From: Halomonas alkalicola
GTDB taxonomy: Bacteria > Pseudomonadota > Gammaproteobacteria > Pseudomonadales > Halomonadaceae
NCBI RefSeq assembly: GCF_030704205.1
Contig: NZ_CP131913.1
Span: 3,224,001 to 3,288,000 of the forward strand
Reading direction: 5' to 3'
Length of the DNA: 64,000 bases
Shown: positions 28,720-37,786 of the stretch, piece after piece
How the letters are laid out: each line of letters starts with the position of its first letter
Numbering within the stretch: the stretch's first letter is position 1
Notes under the pieces: model-generated
What the model was told of the DNA's origin: nothing
Databases searched by the model: none
What the model saw: the letters and a program-made list of their open reading frames with translations, nothing else
Made by a program: the position numbers and the translations under genes

Positions 28720-29184
28720 ATGGGGCCATCATTCGCTGTGGAGTGCCTCCCCTTGACCCTGACCACGCCGGCGCTGCTGTTTCCGGCCATCTCGCTGCTG
28801 CTGCTGGCCTACACCAACCGCTTCCTGGTGCTTGCCCAGCTGATCCGCAAGCTGGCCGACGAGGAGCGCAACCAGCACCAGGAGACCAACACGCGGCAGA
28901 TCCTGCTGCTGCGCCGGCGGATCTCCCTGACCAAGCGCATGCAGCTGGCCGGGGTGCTTAGTTTTCTGCTCTGCACCCTGTCAATGTTCGCCCTCTTCCT
29001 GTCGCTCCAGCTCACCGGCATGGTGCTGTTCGGGGTCAGCCTGGTGACGCTGTCGGTATCGCTGATCTACTCGCTCTGGGAAATCCAGATCTCCACCAAT
29101 GCCCTGAACGTGCAGCTTCAGGACATCGAGGATCTGTTGAGCGCGGGAAATCCCCGCACCGGGCGCCGGGGAGGTGACGCATGA
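28720..29184 (+). CDS. DUF2721 membrane protein
   Basis: The protein (154 residues from the ATG) matches the DUF2721 family: an N-terminal membrane helix starting LTTPALLFPAISLLLLAYTNRF, a charged cytosolic linker (LADEERNQHQETNTRQ) and two more helices. The function of the family is unknown. A TTG at 28753 is better spaced from a GGAG and would start the protein at the conserved LTLTTP segment (143 residues), so the true start is uncertain. The stop overlaps the rlmM start by four bases (ATGA), showing translational coupling. Confidence 0.82.
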   Translation: MGPSFAVECLPLTLTTPALLFPAISLLLLAYTNRFLVLAQLIRKLADEERNQHQETNTRQILLLRRRISLTKRMQLAGVLSFLLCTLSMFALFLSLQLTGMVLFGVSLVTLSVSLIYSLWEIQISTNALNVQLQDIEDLLSAGNPRTGRRGGDA

Positions 29185-30251
29185 GCAGGGTGCCATCCGA
29201 GCTGCTGCTCTACTGCCGTCCCGGGTTCGAGCGCGACCTGGCCGAGGAGCTGGTCGACAAGGTCGCCGCGGCGGGCTGGGCAGGTGAGGCCGTGCAGGGG
29301 GTGGGCGGGGGCTTCGTTCGTTTCTGCGTGGCGAATGGAGAGCCGGCCAATGGGCTGCATCGTGCCCTGCCGCTCACCACGCTGGTGTTTGCTCGCCAGA
29401 GCCTTGTGGCGCTACCGCCGCTGGCGCTGGACAGGGAGGATCGCCTCTCGCCGATCACCGAGCAGGTGGTCGAGTCCGGCTGGAGCTTCGAGAGCATCTG
29501 GCACGAGACGCCGGATACCAACGATGGCAAGGCGCTGGCCGGGCTGGCCAAGGCGCTGTCGCGGCCGCTGGAGTCGCTGCTTAAGAAGCGCGGGGCGCTG
29601 CGTCGCAAGGCCGGGGGGCGACGGCTGCACCTGCTGTGGAGCGCCGGTGATTGCGTCCAACTGGGCATGAGCTTTCCCGGCAATCGCAGCGAGGAGCCAG
29701 GCGGGATCCGTCGCCTGCGCTTTCCCAGGTCGGCCCCGAGTCGCTCAACGCTCAAGCTCGAGGAGGCCTGGCATGAATTCGTGCCGCGCGCAGAGTGGGA
29801 CGAGCGCCTGGCCGAGGGGATGCAGGCCGCCGACCTGGGGGCGGCGCCCGGCGGCTGGACCTGGCAGCTCGTTCATCGCGGCATGCATGTCTATGCCATC
29901 GACAACGGTCCCATGGACAAGGCCCTGATGGCGACCGGTCAGGTGGAGCACCTGCGCGAGGACGGGTTCGTGTGGGAGCCGCCCTACCGGCTCGACTGGC
30001 TGGTATGCGATATCGTCGACAAGCCGGCCCGGGTCGAGGCCATGATGGAGCGCTGGCTGGTGCGGCGCTGGTGCCGCGAGGCGGTGTTCAATCTCAAGCT
30101 GCCGATGAAGCGTCGCTGGCCCGAGGTGGTGGCCTGCCTGGGGCGGCTGGAGCAGGCGCTGGCCAGTGCAGGGGTTGCCGCGGAGGTGAGCTGTCGTCAC
30201 CTCTACCATGACCGGGAAGAGGTGACGGTGCACGTGCGGCTGCGTGACTAG
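29181..30251 (+). CDS. rlmM: 23S rRNA C2498 2'-O-ribose methyltransferase
   Basis: The 356-residue protein has an N-terminal THUMP-like RNA-binding part and a C-terminal Rossmann methyltransferase domain with the SAM motif AADLGAAPGGWTWQL (near residue 214) and the family-specific LVCDIVDKP segment. RlmM methylates C2498 in the peptidyl-transferase centre of 23S rRNA. The ATG overlaps the previous gene's stop. A hairpin follows at 30254-30283. Confidence 0.95.
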   Translation: MSRVPSELLLYCRPGFERDLAEELVDKVAAAGWAGEAVQGVGGGFVRFCVANGEPANGLHRALPLTTLVFARQSLVALPPLALDREDRLSPITEQVVESGWSFESIWHETPDTNDGKALAGLAKALSRPLESLLKKRGALRRKAGGRRLHLLWSAGDCVQLGMSFPGNRSEEPGGIRRLRFPRSAPSRSTLKLEEAWHEFVPRAEWDERLAEGMQAADLGAAPGGWTWQLVHRGMHVYAIDNGPMDKALMATGQVEHLREDGFVWEPPYRLDWLVCDIVDKPARVEAMMERWLVRRWCREAVFNLKLPMKRRWPEVVACLGRLEQALASAGVAAEVSCRHLYHDREEVTVHVRLRD

Positions 30252-30253
30252 CC

Positions 30254-30283
30254 CCCCGGCTGCCCGTTGAGCGACAGCCGGGG
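30254..30283. terminator. Hairpin between rlmM and the ABM gene
   Basis: The stem ccccggctg/cagccgggg lies in the short gap between convergent genes. A T-run is missing, so termination is only likely. Confidence 0.55.
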
Positions 30284-30301
30284 CGACCCTGGCCGCCAGC
30301 G

Positions 30302-30592
30302 TCAGTGGGTGGTCGGCTCGTAGATGCGGATGCGCTCCTCTTCGGTGAGCAGCGGCAGCAGGCGCTGCATCACCCGGGAGCGCTCCTCGCTGGTGTACCA
30401 TTCCTTCCAGGCGCGCAGGTCGCGCCACTTGGTGATCATCAGGCGCCGCTCGCTGTGGCCGAGTTCGACGAGGCTCTCGCCGCCCACGAAGCCGCGCGCG
30501 CCGAGGGATTCCCGCATCGCTTCCCGGGCGGCTTCCTCGTACTCCTCCTCGAGCCCCGGCATGATCCGGCGTTCGATAATGATCTTGATCAT
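30302..30592 (-). CDS. Antibiotic biosynthesis monooxygenase (ABM)-domain protein
   Basis: The 96-residue protein consists of one ferredoxin-like ABM domain with the usual opening [20 protein letters not shown] and a [16 protein letters not shown] helix near the end. Such small dimeric proteins include monooxygenases and many proteins of unknown activity; no catalytic prediction is possible. It is divergent from tusA with only 44 bp between the start codons. Confidence 0.82.
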   Translation of the reverse strand: MIKIIIERRIMPGLEEEYEEAAREAMRESLGARGFVGGESLVELGHSERRLMITKWRDLRAWKEWYTSEERSRVMQRLLPLLTEEERIRIYEPTTH

Positions 30593-30636
30593 CTAGCTTG
30601 CTCCCAACAGAGTTATTCCCAACGACGAGGCCATCG

Positions 30637-30900
30637 ATGGTTGATTCCCGTGACGTCCAGCCCGAGGCGGCGCCCGACTTTCAGGTCGAGCTCGACACCA
30701 CCGGGCTCTACTGCCCCGAACCGATCATGCTGATGCACAACAAGGTGCGTGACATGCGCTCCGGCGAGGTGCTCAAGGTCATTGCCAGCGATCCCGCCAC
30801 TACGCGGGATGTGCCGAAGTTCTGCCAGTTTCTGGGCCATGAGCTGGTTCGCCAGGAGGAGCTCGAGGGCAGCTACCGCTACTTTATCCGCTTGGGCTAA
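30637..30900 (+). CDS. tusA: Sulfurtransferase TusA
   Basis: The 87-residue protein has the TusA active-site motif CPEP with the acceptor cysteine at about residue 26, followed by [13 protein letters not shown], which closely resembles E. coli TusA. TusA carries persulfide sulfur from IscS to the TusBCD relay for 2-thiouridine of tRNA, and to molybdenum cofactor synthesis. I chose the ATG at 30637, six bases after GAGG. A TTG 39 bp upstream is in frame but gives an unlikely tail. Confidence 0.93.
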   Translation: MVDSRDVQPEAAPDFQVELDTTGLYCPEPIMLMHNKVRDMRSGEVLKVIASDPATTRDVPKFCQFLGHELVRQEELEGSYRYFIRLG

Positions 30901-30914
30901 TTCTGTCCCGCGGC

Positions 30915-31628
30915 TCAGCCCGGCGGCGTGTCGCCGGGCTCCGGCATCACCATCAGCGCCAGTGCCTCGAGCGTGGCAGGATCCTCGCGACGAATGCGGT
31001 TGGCGATCTGGCGCTGGAAGAAGTAGACCACGCGGTGGCGGCTATGGCCGGGGTAGAGGCAGGGATCGCCGGGCAGGATCGGGGTTGACTCCACCAGGCG
31101 CTCATCGGCCAGCAGCGCCTCGACGCCACCGTCGCTGTAGAGCCGCCAGCCGAACACCTGCTTGAGCTGCCAGGGAGCATCGCCTTCGTCCATGCACAGG
31201 GCGTGGGTGCCCTGGGTCTCGGGGATCTGCTGGATGAGGGTGACCTGCTCGGTCTCCTCGTAGTCGAAGTAGGCGGCCGCGTGCTCGAGCTCGAACACCT
31301 TGTGCTCGGGCGCCTGCTCGAACAGCTCCTCGGTCTCGGGGTCACGATAGCCGACGAAGCTGCCGTGCTCCGGATCATCCAGGCGATGGCAAGGGGTCAG
31401 AGCCTCCATCCAGGGCACCATGCCGACCACCTCTCCATCCTCGCGCAGGCCCCAGGCCAGCAGCGGCATGCCGTAGAGGGTGTCGGGGCTCGAGGCCAGG
31501 CGATAGACCATCTCGAGGCCGTCAAGCTCAGGCGCCAGGCGAATCAGCCGCCGCCTGGCTTGCAGGCGCTGGCGCATCGTTTCCAGGTCGATGACCCGGG
31601 CGGGGCGGTGTGACAGCGGGATTCCCAT
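30915..31628 (-). CDS. Conserved-looking hypothetical protein (237 residues)
   Basis: The protein has no signal peptide, membrane helix or motif that I recognise. It is rich in acidic residues, begins MGIPLSHRPARVIDLETMRQ and contains the aromatic stretch HAAAYFDYEETEQ near the middle. Codon use and GC match the surroundings. It lies tail-to-tail with tusA and behind the DUF3080 lipoprotein on the same strand, 145 bp away. Confidence 0.72.
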   Translation of the reverse strand: MGIPLSHRPARVIDLETMRQRLQARRRLIRLAPELDGLEMVYRLASSPDTLYGMPLLAWGLREDGEVVGMVPWMEALTPCHRLDDPEHGSFVGYRDPETEELFEQAPEHKVFELEHAAAYFDYEETEQVTLIQQIPETQGTHALCMDEGDAPWQLKQVFGWRLYSDGGVEALLADERLVESTPILPGDPCLYPGHSRHRVVYFFQRQIANRIRREDPATLEALALMVMPEPGDTPPG

Positions 31629-31772
31629 GACGTCTCTCCAGATGCTGCGTGATCACGGCATCGGCGCGGGGAGCCAGGCTCCACGGCCGCTCGGAAGCGC
31701 ACTGCGTCACTCTGGCTTCCACCAATAGCACAGACGGTGGGGGAGGTTAAGCCCTGTCGCACATCCGCTGCC

Positions 31773-32822
31773 TCACCGGCAGCGCTCTGCCAGGGTGCTG
31801 CGCAGGGCCTGATGGTGATCGCGGGCGGCTTCGAAGGCGGGCAGGGGGGCCGCTGCAGACTCCCGAGAGAGCCATTCCCGGTGGTAGGCGCTGACCGCGT
31901 CGGGAGGGGAGTCCAGCGAGCCGAAGAGGGGCTCGAGCCCGGCCAGCCAGGCCTGTGCAGCGCCGCTGAGCGCCTCCAGCCACTGCGCTAGCCACTCGTC
32001 GTGCTCGGCCTCCTCCAGGGCCGGCGTGAGGCAGCCGTCATGGCGCGCCAGGGCACGCTCGGCCAGCGCCGAGGCCTCCTCCAGGCGCTGGGTGGCGAGC
32101 ACCAGGGTGCGCAGCAGTTCGGCGGTGTAGGGCCGCTCGTTGAGGGCGCGCAGATGTCCCTCCAGGGCCTCCGGGTCGGGTGGGGGGACGTCGTTCGCTG
32201 CGCTATCGGTCTGCGCTGGCAGGTCGGTCAGCGCCTGCAGATAGGCAAGCGCTGCCAGCTGCGCCTCCGGGGGCGCCAGGGCGTCCGCCGGCAGCGGCGC
32301 GCTCACCCGCGAGAAGCTGCCGGCCCACTCCTCGGAGCCGAACAGCCCATTCCAGGCCGCCCGGGGCAGCTGCTCCGTCTTGGTCCTGGTCAGGCGCTCG
32401 AGCCGTTCGCGATCCGCATCGGCCAGCCGCTCGGGGACCTTGCTCTCCAGGCAGTCGCTCAGGCGCTGCCACAGCGTCAATTCGTAGCGCCACACCTGGC
32501 TTGCCGGCGCCACCCGCCCGAGGGTGCTGTTGCGCTCCGCGACGAGGGTGGTGATATGGCATTCGCGCAGCGCAAAGACGTTGAGCAGCCCCTCCCGCGT
32601 CTCGGGGATCACCACCAGACGCTCACGCGGGCCGGGAAAGGCGCCGATTTTGTCGGGGGCGGCCGGGGTGGGGGGCGCCAGGTCGAGGCGCCGAGCCAGC
32701 TCGCGCTGATAGTCGACGAGCCGGTCGTTGCTGTCGCCGCCGCCGCTGCAGGCGGCCAGCAGGCCACCCAGCCCCGCGACCAGCAGCCGGGCAGGGCCGC
32801 CGTTAACGAACGCCCAGCGCAT
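31773..32822 (-). CDS. DUF3080 lipoprotein
   Basis: The 349-residue product has a lipoprotein signal peptide with lipobox LAACSG and a Gly/Asn linker. A DUF3080 domain follows with the conserved LRECHI and SDCL cysteines. DUF3080 proteins are predicted envelope lipoproteins of unknown function. The start overlaps the 3' end of the MATE exporter gene by 20 bp, so the two are translated from one mRNA. Confidence 0.85.
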   Translation of the reverse strand: MRWAFVNGGPARLLVAGLGGLLAACSGGGDSNDRLVDYQRELARRLDLAPPTPAAPDKIGAFPGPRERLVVIPETREGLLNVFALRECHITTLVAERNSTLGRVAPASQVWRYELTLWQRLSDCLESKVPERLADADRERLERLTRTKTEQLPRAAWNGLFGSEEWAGSFSRVSAPLPADALAPPEAQLAALAYLQALTDLPAQTDSAANDVPPPDPEALEGHLRALNERPYTAELLRTLVLATQRLEEASALAERALARHDGCLTPALEEAEHDEWLAQWLEALSGAAQAWLAGLEPLFGSLDSPPDAVSAYHREWLSRESAAAPLPAFEAARDHHQALRSTLAERCR

Positions 32823-34269
32823 CGTAGCTGCCCTCCGCCGCTGCCGCGCTGATCCGCCTGAGGCGCTCGCCGAGCAGGAGGGCCGCCACGGTGAGGCCGC
32901 CGATCAGGCCGACCCAGTAGCCGTGCACGCCCATCGGCTCGATCACCCCGAGCAGGCCGCGGGTGCCCAGCCAGTGGCCCCCGGCCAGCCCGACCAGCCA
33001 GTAGGAGGCCAGGGTGATCAGCATGATGATGCGGGTGTCCCGGTAGCCGCGCAGGGCGCCGGCCAGGTTCACCTGCAGGGAGTCCGAAAGCTGGAAGATC
33101 ATGGCCAGTAGGACCAGCGAAAGGGCCAGTCGTTGCACGGCCGCGTCGTGGGTATAGAGGGCGATGACCGGTTGCGCGGTGAACCACAGCAGGGCGCTGT
33201 TGAGCAGCGCGACCATCACGCTGGCGGCTATACCGAAGGTGGCCACCTGGCGGGCAAGGGCCGGCCGCCCCTGCCCCAGGGTATTGCCGACCCGTACCGT
33301 CAGCGCCATGCTCAGCGAGAGCGGCAGCATGAAGAGGATCGAGGTGTAGTTGAGCGCTACCTGGTGGGCCGCCACGGTGATCTCGCCGAGGCTGGCGATG
33401 AGCAGCGCGATCACGGTGAACAGGGTCACCTCGACGAAGATCGCCACGCCGATGGGCACGCCCACATGGAGCAGTTCACCGATCATCTTCAGACGCGGCG
33501 GGGTGGGCGAGTGCCACAGCGAGACCTCCCGATAGGCCGAGGCGCGACGGGTATAGAGGGCCATGGCGAGGCACATGGTCCACAGCGACAGCGCCGTGGC
33601 GATGCCGCAGCCCAGGGCGCCCAGTGCCGGGAGCGCCTGAACCCAGGCCGGCAGCCCGTCGCCGAACAGGGCGGTGAGGCCGTCGCCACCGTGGATCAGC
33701 ACATAGTTGCTGGGGATGTTGACGGCCAGGCCGATCAGGCTGATCCACAGCGAGGGGCGGGTATGGTTCATGCCGTCGGAGAAGGCGCGCAGCGCCTGGA
33801 ACAGCGCCGCCCCGGGCATGCCGAAGGCCACGGCCGCCAGATAGGCCGCCGAGCGGCTGGCCACCTCCTCGGGCACCGCCATCAGCACGAAGATCGGCTG
33901 GACGGCGAACCACAGCAGCGCTGCCGCCGCGATGCCCAGCACCAGCGCCACCCACAGGGCCTGATGCACATTGGGACGAATCTCGGTGAGGCGCCGCCCC
34001 CCCAGCAGCTGCGCCACGATGGGCGTCAGCCCCATCAGGGTGCCGGTCATGAACAGCATCAGCGGCAGCCACAGGCTCGAGCCCACCGAGACGGCGGCCA
34101 GGTCGGTGGCGCTCAGCCGGCCGGTCATCATCACATCGGCCACGCTCATGCCAGCCTGGGCCAGCTGGGCGCCGCAGATCGGCAGCGCCAGGGCCAGCAG
34201 CGGGCGCGTTTCCCGGCGGCCGGTAGTGAGCAGGCGGGCGAGGGGGGTGAACAAGGTCGGGCGCTCCAT
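32803..34269 (-). CDS. MATE-family Na+/H+-drug exporter (NorM-like)
   Basis: The 488-residue membrane protein has twelve predicted helices in two similar halves. The N-terminal half contains MSVADVMMTGRLSATDLAAVSVG, a pattern typical of NorM-type MATE transporters. These exporters use a Na+ or H+ gradient to expel cationic drugs; the substrate is not predictable. It is followed by the overlapping DUF3080 gene. It is divergent from epmC. Confidence 0.9.
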   Translation of the reverse strand: MERPTLFTPLARLLTTGRRETRPLLALALPICGAQLAQAGMSVADVMMTGRLSATDLAAVSVGSSLWLPLMLFMTGTLMGLTPIVAQLLGGRRLTEIRPNVHQALWVALVLGIAAAALLWFAVQPIFVLMAVPEEVASRSAAYLAAVAFGMPGAALFQALRAFSDGMNHTRPSLWISLIGLAVNIPSNYVLIHGGDGLTALFGDGLPAWVQALPALGALGCGIATALSLWTMCLAMALYTRRASAYREVSLWHSPTPPRLKMIGELLHVGVPIGVAIFVEVTLFTVIALLIASLGEITVAAHQVALNYTSILFMLPLSLSMALTVRVGNTLGQGRPALARQVATFGIAASVMVALLNSALLWFTAQPVIALYTHDAAVQRLALSLVLLAMIFQLSDSLQVNLAGALRGYRDTRIIMLITLASYWLVGLAGGHWLGTRGLLGVIEPMGVHGYWVGLIGGLTVAALLLGERLRRISAAAAEGSYDALGVR

Positions 34270-34325
34270 GCGATCAGGGGTCAGGCCGGGCGGGGAAACC
34301 GCTCACTATAGCAATGCCCAGGGGT

Positions 34326-34354
34326 TTTGGCCCGCGGCGCCAGCCGCCTATAAT
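34326..34354 (+). promoter_or_regulatory. Probable epmC promoter
   Basis: A TATAAT -10 (34349-34354) has a weak TTTGGC -35 (34326-34331) 17 bp upstream. The gene starts about 30 bp after it. Confidence 0.6.
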
Positions 34355-34383
34355 GGCGGTCCCCCCATGCCCGTGGAGCCTGC

Positions 34384-34950
34384 GTGACTCACCGACTCGA
34401 GGATGTCATCGCCCTGTTCGATGGCCTGTTCCAGGAGACCTTCCGTACCCGCCTGGTTCGCGGTGGCGATGAGCCGCTCTACCTGCCCGCCGATGCCGAC
34501 ACGCCCTTCCACCGGGTGATCTTTGCCCGGGGCTTCTATGCCAGCGCCCTGCACGAGATCAGCCACTGGTGCATCGCCGGCGAGGCGCGCCGGCAGCGGG
34601 AAGACTACGGCTACTGGTACCTGCCGGACGGCCGCGATGCCCGGGAACAGCGCGATTTCGAGGCGGTGGAGGTAGCGCCCCAGGCGCTGGAGCTGCTCTT
34701 CTCGCGGGCCTGTGGTCTGCGCTTCCATATCAGCGTCGACAACCTGGGCGGCGACGTCGAGGTGGATCGCGAGGCCTTCCGCGCGCGGGTCGAGGCCAGG
34801 GCCGAACGCTACGAGCGGGAGGGACTGCCGCGCCGCGCCGCGGCCTTCCGCTGCGCCCTGCAGGGCTACTACCGGGAGGGCGTAGGCCTTGCGACCGCCA
34901 TCGCCGCGGGAGGTCGCCTCCTGGCGCCCGAGGGGGAAGTGGTGGTGTGA
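34384..34950 (+). CDS. epmC: Elongation factor P hydroxylase
   Basis: This 188-residue protein of the EpmC/YfcM family has the metal-binding motif HEISH at residues 57-61 and the conserved GYWYLPDGRD segment. EpmC hydroxylates the beta-lysylated lysine of EF-P after EpmA and EpmB have acted; neither of those genes is in the window. The start is a GTG preceded by GGAG. The E1 gene follows 68 bp later on the same strand. Confidence 0.92.
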   Translation: MTHRLEDVIALFDGLFQETFRTRLVRGGDEPLYLPADADTPFHRVIFARGFYASALHEISHWCIAGEARRQREDYGYWYLPDGRDAREQRDFEAVEVAPQALELLFSRACGLRFHISVDNLGGDVEVDREAFRARVEARAERYEREGLPRRAAAFRCALQGYYREGVGLATAIAAGGRLLAPEGEVVV

Positions 34951-35018
34951 CAGCGGCCGTCCGTGGCGGGCGAAGTCGGCTAGGCTGAAGGCGTTCCCCC
35001 TGGCAGCCGGAGTCCGCC

Positions 35019-37211
35019 GTGGCCACACCTTCCTTGCCTTCTCCCGACCCGCTGCCCCAGGAGCAGCGCTTTCTCGACGCCCTCGACCAGGACCGCTGGC
35101 CCGCGACCGGGCATGGCGGGGACCTCGACGAGGCGGCCCTGACCCCCGAGGCGCTGGTCGAGCTGTTCGAGTCCCAGCTGATGAGTCGCCATCTGGACCT
35201 CCAGGCCCGTCGCATGCAGGCCCGAGGCGAAGGCTTCTATACCATCGGCAGCGCCGGCCATGAGGGGAATGCGGCGATTGCCCGGGCCCTGCGACCCACC
35301 GACCCCGCCTTCCTGCACTATCGTGACGCCGCCTTCCTGATCGAGCGCAGCCGCCAGCGGCCCGGCCAGGCACCGCTTCGGGACCTGCTGCTCAGCTTTG
35401 CGGCATCGCGGGACGACCCGATCTCCGGGGGGCGCCACAAGGTGCTGGGCTCCCGGGGGCTCAACGTGCCGCCCCAGACCAGCACCATCGCCTCCCATCT
35501 GCCCAAGGCGGTGGGCGCGGCCCACAGCCTGGGGCTGTGGCGTCGCCTGGGCGGCGGCGGCGAGTGGCCGGCCGACAGCCTGGTGCTGTGCAGTTTCGGC
35601 GACGCCTCCTTCAACCATTCCACCGCCCAGGGGGCGCTCAATGCCGCCGGCTGGGCGGCCTATCAGGGCGCCCCGCTGCCGCTGGTGATGGTCTGCGAGG
35701 ACAACGGCATCGGCATCTCCACGCCCACGCCCTCCGGCTGGATCGAGGCGAGCATGGGCACCCGTCCCGGCTTCCACTACCTGGCCTGCGATGGTCTAGA
35801 CCTGATCGACACCTGGCGCACCGCCCGGGAGGCCGCGCACATCGCGCGCCACCGCAAGCAGCCGGTGTTTCTGCATATGCGCTGCGTGCGGCTGTTCGGT
35901 CACGCCGGCTCCGATGCCCAGCAGGCCTACCTCTCGCCGTCACGCATCGCCGCCGACGAGGCCCGCGACCCGCTGCTCTACGGCGCCGGCCTGCTGCGTC
36001 GTCACGGGGTGCTCTCCCGGGACGAGATCGCCAGCCGCTACCGGCGCATCGGCGAGGAGGTGGCACGGTTCGCCGAGGAGGCGATTCGCCGCCCGAAGCT
36101 GGTCTCGGCCGCCGAGGTGATGGCCAGCATCGTGCCACCCTCGCGTCCCGGGCGACGGCTGACGGACCCGGTCGAGGTCGAGTCGGCGCCCCTCCCGGGC
36201 ACCATGGCGAAGCTGCTCAACCAGGCCCTGCAGCGGCTGATGGCCAGCTACCCCCACCTGGTGATGGCCGGCGAGGATATCGGCCGCAAGGGGGGCGTCT
36301 ACGGGGTGACCCAGCGGCTGCAGGCCCGCTTCGGCCCACATCGCGTGATCGATACCCTGCTCGACGAGCAGAGCATCCTGGGGCTCGGCATCGGCCTGGC
36401 CCACAACGGCCTGGTGCCGCTGCTGGAGATCCAGTTCCTGGCCTACCTGCACAACGCCGAGGACCAGCTGCGCGGGGAGGCGGCAACGCTGAGCTTCTTC
36501 TCGAATGGCCAGTTCACCAATCCCCTGGTGGTGCGCATCGCCGGGCTCGGCTACCAGAAGGGCTTCGGCGGGCACTTTCACAACGACAACGCCATCGCCG
36601 TGCTGCGCGATATCCCGGGCCTGCTGGTGGCCTGCCCGTCGAATGCCGCCGACGCCGTGGGGCTGCTGCAGGAGGCGGTGCGTCTGGCCGACGAGGCGCA
36701 GCGGGTGGTGGTCATCATCGAGCCGATCGCGCTCTACCATACGCGCGACCTGCTGGAGGAGGGAGACGATGGCTGGTGCTTCCCCGATCCGGGGCCGACG
36801 CACTGCCTGCCGGTGGGTGAACTCGGCCAGTGGGGCGAGGGCGTCGACCTGGCCATCATCACCTATGGCAACGGCGTCTACCTGGCCCGCCAGGCGGCCG
36901 CGGAGATCGACCCGGCGGGTCAGCGGCTGCGCATCGTTGACCTGCGCTGGTTGACCCCCATCGACCACGACGCCGTGCACCGGGCGGTCGCCGGCTGCCG
37001 GCGGGTGCTGGTCGTCGACGAGTGCCGCCGCTCGGGCTCGCCCAGCGAGGAGCTGATCACCGGCCTGGTGGAGCGGGGCATGGCGAGCGAGCGTCTGGCG
37101 CGGCTGACCGCGGAGGACAGCTTCATCCCGCTGGGGCCGGCGGCCACCGTGACGCTGCCCTCCCGGGCGAGGATCATCGAGCGCGCCCGGGAGCTGCTGG
37201 CCGGGGCCTGA
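35019..37211 (+). CDS. Fused alpha/beta 2-oxoacid dehydrogenase E1 component
   Basis: The 730-residue protein joins an alpha-type half (about 1-385) with a thiamine-diphosphate motif (GDASFNHSTAQGALNAAGW, ending VCEDNGIG) to a beta-type half (about 395-730) with LHNAEDQLRGEAATL, so both halves of the E1 active site are on one chain. Similar fused E1 proteins decarboxylate branched-chain 2-oxoacids. The E2 and E3 partners are not nearby, and the substrate is inferred. The start is a GTG six bases after GGAG. It ends eight bases before the convergent acidic protein gene. Confidence 0.85.
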   Translation: MATPSLPSPDPLPQEQRFLDALDQDRWPATGHGGDLDEAALTPEALVELFESQLMSRHLDLQARRMQARGEGFYTIGSAGHEGNAAIARALRPTDPAFLHYRDAAFLIERSRQRPGQAPLRDLLLSFAASRDDPISGGRHKVLGSRGLNVPPQTSTIASHLPKAVGAAHSLGLWRRLGGGGEWPADSLVLCSFGDASFNHSTAQGALNAAGWAAYQGAPLPLVMVCEDNGIGISTPTPSGWIEASMGTRPGFHYLACDGLDLIDTWRTAREAAHIARHRKQPVFLHMRCVRLFGHAGSDAQQAYLSPSRIAADEARDPLLYGAGLLRRHGVLSRDEIASRYRRIGEEVARFAEEAIRRPKLVSAAEVMASIVPPSRPGRRLTDPVEVESAPLPGTMAKLLNQALQRLMASYPHLVMAGEDIGRKGGVYGVTQRLQARFGPHRVIDTLLDEQSILGLGIGLAHNGLVPLLEIQFLAYLHNAEDQLRGEAATLSFFSNGQFTNPLVVRIAGLGYQKGFGGHFHNDNAIAVLRDIPGLLVACPSNAADAVGLLQEAVRLADEAQRVVVIIEPIALYHTRDLLEEGDDGWCFPDPGPTHCLPVGELGQWGEGVDLAIITYGNGVYLARQAAAEIDPAGQRLRIVDLRWLTPIDHDAVHRAVAGCRRVLVVDECRRSGSPSEELITGLVERGMASERLARLTAEDSFIPLGPAATVTLPSRARIIERARELLAGA

Positions 37212-37218
37212 CGCCGGC

Positions 37219-37761
37219 TCAGGCCTCGTCGTCGCCGGCCTGGCTGTCGTCGATGTCGAAGTCGTTGTCGATGGTGCCATCGAGGTCGGCGCCGCTCATG
37301 CGCTGGTGGAGGTGCAGCATCACTTCCACCTCGTGCTCCGGGCGCAGCGGCTCCAGGCCCAGCTCGCCGAACATCTCGCCGCGGGCCCGGGACCATTCGC
37401 CGGGGGGAATGCCGTTGTAGAGGCTCTCGGCGGGCGCCAGCTCCACGAAGGGGTCGAGGCCGTAGGTGTCGAACAGCCGCGACAGGGCGGCCTCGTCGTC
37501 GCTGACCCCGGCGGTGTAGAGGGTGTCGCTGAAGTGGTCGTTCTCCAGCTCGCGGATCACATCCAGCGGGCTCACGCCCATGCTGTTGAGCTCCTCGAGG
37601 CTGTACTCCCCCAGGGAGATCATCTCGGCGTCGAGCCAGTCGTCCTCGGGCTGTATCAGGGTGTGCTTGACGCGCCCGTCGGGCAGCGTCCAGGCGATGG
37701 CCAGTGGCAGGCCGCCATCCTCGCCGGTCTCCACGGCGATAAAGCCGGGCAGGTCGGGCAT
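37219..37761 (-). CDS. Hypothetical acidic protein (180 residues)
   Basis: The ATG before PDLPGFIAVETGEDGGLP follows the tatD gene on the same strand after 25 bp, so it is probably co-transcribed with tatD. The protein ends in a strongly acidic tail (DNDFDIDDSQAGDDEA). The opening recalls DnaQ-type exonuclease strands, but I cannot confirm the conserved acidic residues, so no function is assigned. Confidence 0.68.
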   Translation of the reverse strand: MPDLPGFIAVETGEDGGLPLAIAWTLPDGRVKHTLIQPEDDWLDAEMISLGEYSLEELNSMGVSPLDVIRELENDHFSDTLYTAGVSDDEAALSRLFDTYGLDPFVELAPAESLYNGIPPGEWSRARGEMFGELGLEPLRPEHEVEVMLHLHQRMSGADLDGTIDNDFDIDDSQAGDDEA

Positions 37762-37786
37762 GTTCAGGTCTCCTGGTGTGTCGGGG

